Shown here piece by piece: positions 58,160-64,000 of a DNA stretch of 64,000 nt (position 1 is the first letter of the stretch; each line of letters starts with the position of its first letter). The notes under the pieces were generated by a model. It did not search any database. It was not told the origin of the DNA and was given only the letters and a program-made list of their open reading frames with translations. Location: positions 1 to 64,000 of the forward strand of contig QZKD01000039.1 in assembly GCA_003605085.1 (NCBI GenBank), given 5' to 3'. Made by a program: the position numbers and the translations under genes. The DNA comes from Acholeplasma sp. (GTDB taxonomy: Bacteria; Bacillota_I; Bacilli_A; Acholeplasmatales; Acholeplasmataceae).

Positions 58160-59258
58160 TAATCGATTGACCTATATGAAACGTGCCATTGAGCTTGCTG
58201 AAAAAGGAAAAGGAAGAGTCAATCCAAATCCTTTAGTAGGTGCTATCATCGTTAAAGATGGGAAAATTATTGGAGAAGGCTATCATGAATGCTTTGGTGA
58301 GGCACACGCTGAAGTCAATGCTTTCAAAAACGCCACTGAGGATGTTGAAGGAGCTGAAATGTATGTCACTTTAGAACCTTGTTCTCACTACGGAAAAACC
58401 CCACCTTGCGCTTTAAAAATTATTGAAAAAAAGATAAAAAAAGTCTATATCAGTCAACTTGATCCAAATCCACTTGTCAATGGACGAGGTGTCTCTATCT
58501 TAAAAGATGCTGGTATTGATGTTGAATATGGGATTTTAGAAGAAGAGTCAAAGAAACAAAATGAAATTTTCTTGCATTATATTCAAACTAAGCGTCCGTT
58601 TGTCGCAATGAAATACGCGATGACACTGGATGGCAAAATCGCCACAAAAAACAAAGATTCCAAATGGATTACCAATGAATCTTCAAGAGCATTTGTCCAT
58701 GAGTTAAGACATGAATATATGGCGATCATGGTCGGAGCGAATACTGTCTTCATGGATGATCCTCATCTGGATACCAGACGTATTGGAAAAGTATCACGAT
58801 CACCGATACGAATTGTCATCGATCCAGAACTTGCAACCTCCTTAGATCGCTATATCGTTGAAACAGCAAAAACACAACCCACATGGTTAGTTGTTGATGA
58901 ATTGATTGATGAGAAAAGGTTAGATCCATATAAAGATAAAGGGGTTGAGTTTATACTCATGCCGATGCCTTTAGATCTTTCTCATCTCATGGATGTTCTC
59001 GGTGAAAAAAAGATTGATAGCATACTTGTTGAAGGGGGATCATTTCTACACGCCAAAGTTCTTGAATCTAAGATTGTGAATAAAGCGTATGTCTTTATCG
59101 CACCCAAGATGATTGGTGGAAAAGATGCCTTAACCCCCGTGGGCGGCCAAGGAATCGAATGGATGGCGAATGCCCATGTACTAGAAAACATCGTCCTTCA
59201 TCGTTTTGAAGATGATGTCATGATTGAAGGATATTTTATAAAAGGAGAACAACGATGA
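58146..59258 (+). CDS. ribD: Riboflavin biosynthesis deaminase/reductase RibD
   Basis: A 370-residue bifunctional enzyme. The N-terminal deaminase has HAEVNAF and EPCSHYGKTPPCALK (zinc His, Cys, Cys); the C-terminal reductase begins near residue 150 with RPFVAMKYAMTLDGKIA and contains VEGGSFLHA. It makes 5-amino-6-(5-phosphoribitylamino)uracil from the RibA product. GAGG lies seven bases upstream. It overlaps ohrR and ribBA. No FMN riboswitch precedes the cluster. Confidence 0.95.
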   Translation: MIMNDNRLTYMKRAIELAEKGKGRVNPNPLVGAIIVKDGKIIGEGYHECFGEAHAEVNAFKNATEDVEGAEMYVTLEPCSHYGKTPPCALKIIEKKIKKVYISQLDPNPLVNGRGVSILKDAGIDVEYGILEEESKKQNEIFLHYIQTKRPFVAMKYAMTLDGKIATKNKDSKWITNESSRAFVHELRHEYMAIMVGANTVFMDDPHLDTRRIGKVSRSPIRIVIDPELATSLDRYIVETAKTQPTWLVVDELIDEKRLDPYKDKGVEFILMPMPLDLSHLMDVLGEKKIDSILVEGGSFLHAKVLESKIVNKAYVFIAPKMIGGKDALTPVGGQGIEWMANAHVLENIVLHRFEDDVMIEGYFIKGEQR

Positions 59259-60454
59259 AATTAAATACAGTAGAACAAGCGATTGAAGCATTTCGATTAG
59301 GACAATGTGTCATCGTCATTGATAATGATGATCAAGATAATGTAGGTGAAGTCGTCTTCCCTGTAGAGAAGATGAGTGCATCACTTTTTAGTGCGATTAG
59401 AAAGATGACAAAAGGTGCGATTTCAGTGGTTGCAAGCAAAGCTTTTTTTGCCGAAAAAGGTTTAGTAGCAAGTTATGAAAAATCATTACTTTCAAAAAAC
59501 TTTGTCCGTCCCTCACTTTCTTTAGCTAAGGGTAATTTAAAAGGTGAAACACAGATACTAGAAACATTAAATGCACTTATGAAGCCAAATACAACCGAAG
59601 AAGATTATATTCAACCCGGAGTTGTGAATGCAGTCATTGGTCGCTTAGGTGGCGTTTTAAAGCGTGCCGGTCATCCTGAAGCTACGCTAGATCTTGCTGA
59701 ATTATCTGGTCTTTATCCACTAGGTGTCACTTTTGAAATGATTCATGATGATGGGAAACTCTATTCGATTGATGAACTTCACGAGCTCGCGACAAAACAC
59801 AATCATGTGATCATTAGTATTGCCTCTTTGATTGAATATCGTCGTAAAGATTCATCACTTATCAAACGAGCTGCAGAAGCAAACCTTCCTACCTCTCATG
59901 GGGATTTCAGGATGGTTGGTTTTGAAAATGCCTTAAATGGTGAACATCATGTCGCCTTAGTTAAAGGAGATATAAAGCTAGGGGATGAAGTGTTGGTTAG
60001 AGTCCACTCGGAATGTTTAACAGGCGATGCGTTTGGATCTTTAAAATGTGATTGTGGTGAACAACTCAATGCAGCATTAGATAAGATTGAAAAAGCGGGA
60101 AAAGGTGTCCTTCTCTACATGCGTCAAGAAGGCCGTGGTATTGGTCTTATCAATAAAATTCGAGCATACAATCTTCAAGACCAAGGGATGGATACCGTCG
60201 AAGCGAATCTTGCCTTAGGTTTTGATGAGGATTTACGTGATTATGGAATTGGAGCACAAATCTTATCTGATTTAGGGGTTACCAAGGTGAAACTTATGAC
60301 CAATAATCCTTTAAAATTAAAAGGGTTAACCGGACACGGAATTGAAATTACCTCACGTGAACCTATCCAACTCAATCATAATGAACGAAATGAATATTAT
60401 ATGCGTACGAAAAAAGATAAAATGGGGCATATACTCAAGTTTAAGGACGAATAA
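59255..60454 (+). CDS. ribBA: RibBA fusion: intact GTP cyclohydrolase II with degenerate DHBP synthase half
   Basis: A 399-residue two-domain protein. The C-terminal RibA half is complete: zinc cysteines in HSECLTGDAFGSLKCDCGEQ, RQEGRGIGL, and MTNNPLKLKGL. The N-terminal RibB half has lost key residues. The acidic catalytic loop, normally DDEDRENEGD, reads DNDDQDNVGE (residues 23-32), and the substrate-binding STGISAxDR-type segment is not recognisable, although the later GHPEATLDLAEL is kept. It probably makes only the pyrimidine precursor. Overlaps ribD by four bases. Confidence 0.92.
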   Translation: MKLNTVEQAIEAFRLGQCVIVIDNDDQDNVGEVVFPVEKMSASLFSAIRKMTKGAISVVASKAFFAEKGLVASYEKSLLSKNFVRPSLSLAKGNLKGETQILETLNALMKPNTTEEDYIQPGVVNAVIGRLGGVLKRAGHPEATLDLAELSGLYPLGVTFEMIHDDGKLYSIDELHELATKHNHVIISIASLIEYRRKDSSLIKRAAEANLPTSHGDFRMVGFENALNGEHHVALVKGDIKLGDEVLVRVHSECLTGDAFGSLKCDCGEQLNAALDKIEKAGKGVLLYMRQEGRGIGLINKIRAYNLQDQGMDTVEANLALGFDEDLRDYGIGAQILSDLGVTKVKLMTNNPLKLKGLTGHGIEITSREPIQLNHNERNEYYMRTKKDKMGHILKFKDE

Positions 60455-61110
60455 TGCAAAGAAAGCAGATTAAAACAGTCATCTTTGACTGGGATGGAAC
60501 ACTTCATGATACGATTCACATCTACGAACCTGCGTTTAAAAAAGCCATGGCTTATCTTGTCGATGAAGGCTTAATCCATTCAAAAGAATGGAAAACAGAA
60601 GATATCAAACCTTTTATTGGCATGAGTCCAACAGCGATGTGGGCGACGTTTAAACCTGCCTTATCCAAAGATGTCATAGAAGTTGCAAGTTCCATCATTT
60701 CAAAAACAATGCAGTCTTTAATCGAAGATCATCAAGGAAGACTATATTCCGATGTGATTGAGACACTCACCTATCTTAAACATAAGGGATACTATCTTGT
60801 CTATCTTTCGAATTCAAAGACGTATTATATGGAACTGATGAAAAGCCATTTTGATCTTACCCGTTTCTTTGACCGGTTTGTGTGTTCAGAAACCCACAAT
60901 TATCTACCCAAACAACAAATTCTTACCGAAATCAAGGAAGAACTTCCGCAAGGTATGGCGATGGTTGGTGATCGAATTATCGACATTGAAACAGGAAAAT
61001 TGAATGGATGTTTGACGTTTGCATGTGACTATGGTTATGGTCCTGCAAACGAACTCAAGGATGCAGATATCCATCTTTCCGATTTAACAAAACTTAAAGA
61101 TTATTTATGA
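60454..61110 (+). CDS. HAD-superfamily phosphatase, candidate 5-amino-6-ribitylaminouracil phosphatase
   Basis: A 218-residue HAD hydrolase. Motif I FDWDGTLHDT at residues 11-20, motif II LSNSKTYYM, motif III Lys and motif IV GDRIIDIETGKLN are present, with a helical cap between I and II, as in phosphoglycolate-phosphatase-like enzymes. It starts on the last base of the ribBA stop, in an operon with ribD and ribBA. HAD phosphatases carry out the otherwise missing dephosphorylation in riboflavin synthesis, so this is the likely role by context. Ends in a terminator. Confidence 0.83.
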   Translation: MQRKQIKTVIFDWDGTLHDTIHIYEPAFKKAMAYLVDEGLIHSKEWKTEDIKPFIGMSPTAMWATFKPALSKDVIEVASSIISKTMQSLIEDHQGRLYSDVIETLTYLKHKGYYLVYLSNSKTYYMELMKSHFDLTRFFDRFVCSETHNYLPKQQILTEIKEELPQGMAMVGDRIIDIETGKLNGCLTFACDYGYGPANELKDADIHLSDLTKLKDYL

Positions 61111-61114
61111 GTAT

Positions 61115-61145
61115 GAAGGGAAACGACTCCCTTCTTATTTTTTTT
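61115..61145 (+). terminator. Terminator of the peroxidase-rib gene group
   Basis: GAAGGGA/TCCCTTC stem, six-base loop and T-rich tail. Confidence 0.8.
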
Positions 61146-61153
61146 CTAAGAAA

Positions 61154-61201
61154 TGTAAGCGTTTTAACAAGGGCTCTTTTTTATCACATTAAAATGTGAT
61201 A
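61154..61201 (+). promoter_or_regulatory. cre-like site and palindromic operator of the Fe-S dehydrogenase operon
   Basis: TGTAAGCGTTTTAA (61154-61167) matches the cre consensus at 13 of 14 positions. Downstream, TATCACATT-AA-AATGTGATA (61182-61201) is a perfect 9-bp inverted repeat running into TAGAAT (61200-61205), a candidate -10. The palindrome would place a specific repressor on the promoter, with catabolite control above it. Confidence 0.55.
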
Positions 61202-61243
61202 GAATAGGAGATAGATAAGACAGATGAAAAGACAGGTATTGAT

Positions 61244-61549
61244 ATGCGCGTTAAGACCCATCCGATTTTAGAGTTTCAACCCAAAAAGGAAATTCCTTTT
61301 TTCTTTGAAGGAAAAGAAGTGATCGGTTATGAAGGAGATACGATTGCTTCCGCTTTGCATGATCTTGGAATCATGACATTGAGTTATAGTATCAAGAACC
61401 ACAGACCTCGTGGTTTTTATTGTGCCATTGGCCACTGTGCATCTTGCAATATGATAGTCAATGGAATTCCTAATGTGAGAACATGTTTAACTAAATTAGA
61501 AAAAGGGATGCATGTTGAACGTCAAATGGATAAGGGGGTCTACCGATGA
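61244..61549 (+). CDS. Small [2Fe-2S] subunit of an amino-acid/amine dehydrogenase complex (HcnA/SoxA-N-like)
   Basis: A 101-residue ferredoxin-like protein with the [2Fe-2S] ligands in CAIGHCASC and the later Cys in NVRTC. It corresponds to the N-terminal part of heterotetrameric sarcosine oxidase alpha and to HcnA-type subunits of proline, hydroxyproline or glycine dehydrogenases. First gene of a five-gene operon; it overlaps the next gene by four bases. ACAGGTATTG gives only a moderate ribosome binding site. Confidence 0.88.
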   Translation: MRVKTHPILEFQPKKEIPFFFEGKEVIGYEGDTIASALHDLGIMTLSYSIKNHRPRGFYCAIGHCASCNMIVNGIPNVRTCLTKLEKGMHVERQMDKGVYR

Positions 61550-62640
61550 AACATTATGAACTGATCATCATTGGTGGTGGACCATCGGGTTTATGTGCTG
61601 CGCATATGGCACTTGAAGCAGGTCTTCAGGTACTTTTGATTGATCGCAGTCCTTCTTTAGGAGGACAACTTGTCAAACAGACGCATAAATTTTTCGGTTC
61701 AAAAGCACAATACGCGAAAACACGTGGGTTTGATATCGCTAAGAAATTGATTAAAGATATCGATGCATTTCCTAATTTAACGATCTTGCATGAAGCAACA
61801 GTCGTGGGTCTTTATCCAGATAAAGTTGTCACAGTCCTTCATGAAGAAAAATATTTGCGATTTACTTCCGATGCAGTCATCGTCGCTACGGGAGCATCTG
61901 AAAAGTTTTTAGCCTTTGAAAATAATGATCTTCCTGGTGTCTATGGTGCTGGTGCAGTTCAAACATTAATGAATCTTTATGGCGTACTTCCTGGAAAAGA
62001 AATTATCATGGTGGGAAGCGGGAACATCGGACTCATCGTTAGCTACCAACTTTTACAAGCAAGTGTCAAAGTCAAAGCCATCATCGAAGCAGCAAAGACG
62101 ATTGGTGGATACAAAGTTCACGCATCCAAGATTAGACGTTTAGGTGTCCCTATTTATACAGAAACAACGATTCAAAAAGCGATTGGGAAAGACCAAATTG
62201 AAGCAGTCGAACTCGTCAACCTTGATGAGAAATGGCAACCCATTTTAGGGACAGAACGCATAGAAAAAGTCGATGCACTTTGTATCTCGGTTGGACTTTC
62301 ACCGATGCATCAACTTTTATCCATGGTTGGAGCAAAAACAAAATTTGTGAATGAACTCGGTGGCTTTGTTCCAGTGATTGATGATCATCATGAAACATCC
62401 ATCAAAGGCATTTATTCCTGCGGTGATTCTGTGGGTATTGAAGAAGCAAGTTCTGCGATGATGGAAGGTTATTTGACAGGACTCTATGTTTCCATGCGTC
62501 TTGGTAAACCCCATCCAGAACATGAAAAAATGAAAAATCACTATGAATATGAACTTGATATGCTTAGAAATGGTCCTTTTGGCATCAAGACAAAAGTAGG
62601 ACTTGAAAAACTTAGAAAAGGTGAAAGCCATGCTGAATAA
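61546..62640 (+). CDS. FAD/NAD(P)-binding subunit of the dehydrogenase complex (HcnB-like)
   Basis: A 364-residue pyridine-nucleotide-disulfide-reductase-fold protein. FAD binding at IIGGGPSGLCAAHMA and RSPSLGGQLVKQTHKFFG, NAD(P)-type fold at MVGSGNIGLIVSYQLL, and C-terminal GIYSCGDSVGIEEASSAMM. It matches the HcnB/SoxA large part. It probably passes electrons between the substrate-oxidising flavin subunit and the Fe-S proteins encoded on either side. Overlaps both neighbours. Confidence 0.9.
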   Translation: MKHYELIIIGGGPSGLCAAHMALEAGLQVLLIDRSPSLGGQLVKQTHKFFGSKAQYAKTRGFDIAKKLIKDIDAFPNLTILHEATVVGLYPDKVVTVLHEEKYLRFTSDAVIVATGASEKFLAFENNDLPGVYGAGAVQTLMNLYGVLPGKEIIMVGSGNIGLIVSYQLLQASVKVKAIIEAAKTIGGYKVHASKIRRLGVPIYTETTIQKAIGKDQIEAVELVNLDEKWQPILGTERIEKVDALCISVGLSPMHQLLSMVGAKTKFVNELGGFVPVIDDHHETSIKGIYSCGDSVGIEEASSAMMEGYLTGLYVSMRLGKPHPEHEKMKNHYEYELDMLRNGPFGIKTKVGLEKLRKGESHAE

Positions 62641-63109
62641 AACTGGAATTCCATCATCTGAACAAGTGCTATCACGCTTTCCAGAAAGTCAAGCACTCAT
62701 CAGACCTAAAGCCATTTTGGAATGCTATGAAGATATCCCCTGTAACCCATGCCAAACATCATGTCCTTTTGATGCTATCATCATCGGAGAAAATATTAAT
62801 ACCCAACCTAAACTTATCGTCGATAAGTGCACCGGTTGTGGTCTTTGTGTCACCTCATGTCCTGGACTCGCGATTGTTGTAGCTCAAATCAAAGGAGACC
62901 ATGCACAATTTAAGATTCCTTACGAATTTTTGCCTATGCCTAAAAAGGGAGAAGTTTGGGATGGTGTGAATAGATCAGGTGAAACCATTTGCGATGCCAT
63001 CATTGATGGTGTCCAATTACAACAAAAAAATGACCACACAGCACTCGTGACATGCCGTGTTCCTTTAGAATTTCTTCATGAGTTTGTGACAATTCGGGTG
63101 AGACTATGA
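62630..63109 (+). CDS. 4Fe-4S dicluster ferredoxin-like subunit
   Basis: A 159-residue protein with two cysteine clusters: CNPCQTSCPFDAI and CTGCGLCVTSCPG, consistent with [4Fe-4S] centres. The ATG at 62630 follows AAGGTGA by five bases, inside the end of the preceding gene. It points to electron delivery to a ferredoxin-level or membrane acceptor, and suits an anaerobic amino-acid dehydrogenase. It overlaps the next gene by four bases. Confidence 0.88.
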   Translation: MLNKTGIPSSEQVLSRFPESQALIRPKAILECYEDIPCNPCQTSCPFDAIIIGENINTQPKLIVDKCTGCGLCVTSCPGLAIVVAQIKGDHAQFKIPYEFLPMPKKGEVWDGVNRSGETICDAIIDGVQLQQKNDHTALVTCRVPLEFLHEFVTIRVRL

Positions 63110-63387
63110 ACAAGAAAGATATCATCATCTGTCGTTGTGAAGATGTCAATTTAGAACAAATTCATCAACTTCTCAAACAAGGTTATACGAATTTTGAAGA
63201 TTTGAAAAGACTCCTCAGAGTAGGTATGGGTCCCTGTCAAGCCACGACGTGTGGACATTTAATTCAACGCGAAATCGCAAAATTCCTGCAAAAGCCCATC
63301 GAAGAAATCCCTATTCATAAAGTTCGTCCTCTAGCCATGGGTGTAGAACTTAAAAAAATTGCGGAGGATCCCAAACATGAAGATTAA
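63106..63387 (+). CDS. BFD-like [2Fe-2S] protein
   Basis: A 93-residue protein with the bacterioferritin-associated-ferredoxin motif CRCEDV (residues 9-14) and GMGPCQATTC near residue 45, four cysteines for a [2Fe-2S] cluster. In related complexes this domain is fused to the HcnB-like subunit; here it is a separate gene. The last 30 residues extend beyond the cluster domain. Overlaps both neighbours. Confidence 0.87.
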   Translation: MNKKDIIICRCEDVNLEQIHQLLKQGYTNFEDLKRLLRVGMGPCQATTCGHLIQREIAKFLQKPIEEIPIHKVRPLAMGVELKKIAEDPKHED

Positions 63388-64000
63388 TTGCCTCATCATC
63401 GGTGCGGGGATTAGTGGTGTATCGATTGCCTATCATTTAGCAAAAAAAGGGATGACAGGGATTCATGTCATCGATAAAAGTTATTTTACGAGTGGAGCAA
63501 CAGGCCGTTGTGGCGCTGGAGTAAGACAACAATGGGCAACTGAGATGAACTGCATGCTCGCTAAGCACTCGATTGAATTTTTTGAGACAGCCAAAGAAAC
63601 TTTGGATTATCCAGGAGATCTTGAGTTTAAACAAGAAGGGTATTTGATTTTGGCAACCACTCAAGCAGAGCATGACCAATTTTCTAAAAATGTAGCGTTA
63701 CAAAATCGTTTAGGCATTCCATCGAAACAACTCACAAAAGAAGAAGCACTTCAGATTGTCCCACATCTCAATCCTGATGCGTTTATCAGTGCAACTTTTT
63801 GTAAAACGGATGGGCATTTAAACCCGTTTAAAATGACAGAAGCTTTTATGCTTGCTGCCAAAAAACTAGGTGTCACCTTCTCGTTTTACGAAGAAGCATT
63901 ATCGATAGAGCGCAATAACAACAAAATTGTTCGCGTCGTCACGAATAAAGATGTCTATGAAACATCGATGGTTGTCAATGCTGCAGGTGGCTATGCCAGA
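63377..64000 (+). CDS. FAD-dependent amino-acid oxidase/dehydrogenase (DAO family), 3' end outside window
   Basis: The first 208 codons of a D-amino-acid-oxidase-fold flavoprotein, open to the right edge. The N-terminus reads CLIIGAGISGVSIAYHLA (FAD motif), then FTSGATGRCGAGVRQQ, which resembles the sarcosine oxidase beta/HcnC flavin-binding region. It is presumably the subunit that oxidises the amine. GCGGAGG precedes the ATG, and it overlaps the BFD-like gene by 11 bases. Candidate substrates are proline, hydroxyproline, sarcosine or glycine; the sequence here does not decide. Confidence 0.88.
   Translation, partial: MKINCLIIGAGISGVSIAYHLAKKGMTGIHVIDKSYFTSGATGRCGAGVRQQWATEMNCMLAKHSIEFFETAKETLDYPGDLEFKQEGYLILATTQAEHDQFSKNVALQNRLGIPSKQLTKEEALQIVPHLNPDAFISATFCKTDGHLNPFKMTEAFMLAAKKLGVTFSFYEEALSIERNNNKIVRVVTNKDVYETSMVVNAAGGYAR

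Overview
The window looks like chromosome of an AT-rich, low-GC Gram-positive-type bacterium (Firmicutes/Mollicutes-related). TGA is used as a stop and Trp is TGG, so the standard bacterial code applies. Genes are tightly packed, mostly on the plus strand, with AGGAGG-type ribosome binding sites and TTGACA/TATAAT promoters. Lipoproteins with lipoboxes, CotH proteins, an ECF sigma factor, LytTR and CsoR-type regulators and cre-like sites fit that assignment; the exact lineage cannot be fixed from this sequence. No insertion sequence, phage gene, CRISPR array or rRNA is seen. One tRNA (Val, GAC) is present.

Layout. 1-5.6 kb: thiol/metal-linked genes (AhpF-type disulfide reductase with a CsoR-like regulator and operator, copper-chaperone-like protein), an SSAT-like acetyltransferase, a guanylate-kinase-like protein, a DUF4349 lipoprotein, fabV and thpR. 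5.7-18.1 kb: an MFS transporter, a DUF1015-serC-serA serine operon behind a cre-like site, a GH105 hydrolase, a gamma-glutamyltransferase, a DNA glycosylase, and zwf with three small-molecule enzymes. 18.1-28.2 kb: a long lipid operon accB-accC-accD-accA-fabH-fabD-fabG-fabF-fabZ-birA-bioY plus a DUF1295 membrane protein. It covers malonyl-CoA formation, every elongation step except enoyl reduction, and biotin supply. The missing reductase is probably the distant fabV, and both loci carry a FabT-like TTTGAnTATCAAA-type box. 28.2-32.2 kb: a fluoride riboswitch in front of a cation/proton antiporter, then a K+ uptake system whose RCK subunits are two separate proteins.

32.2-46.5 kb: a LytTR regulator with a membrane-anchored beta-propeller protein, a CotH lipoprotein, an ArsC-like phosphatase, an FNR-like flavoprotein, the tRNA, NfnAB-like transhydrogenase subunits, a Ca2+-type P-ATPase, a flavodoxin-like protein, a DUF2161 protein and a PfkB kinase. 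46.6-51.9 kb: thioesterase, threonylcarbamoyl-AMP synthase and a BmrCD-like heterodimeric ABC exporter. 52-57.1 kb: the most unusual locus. A secreted lipoprotein, an ECF sigma factor and a single-pass membrane protein that repeats the lipoprotein's outer domain and acidic tail are followed by a multidomain CotH protein. 57.2-61.1 kb: glutathione peroxidase, ohrR, then ribD, a ribBA with a degenerate RibB half, and a HAD phosphatase, without ribE or ribH. 61.2-64 kb: a five-gene Fe-S/flavin amino-acid dehydrogenase-like operon that runs off the right edge.
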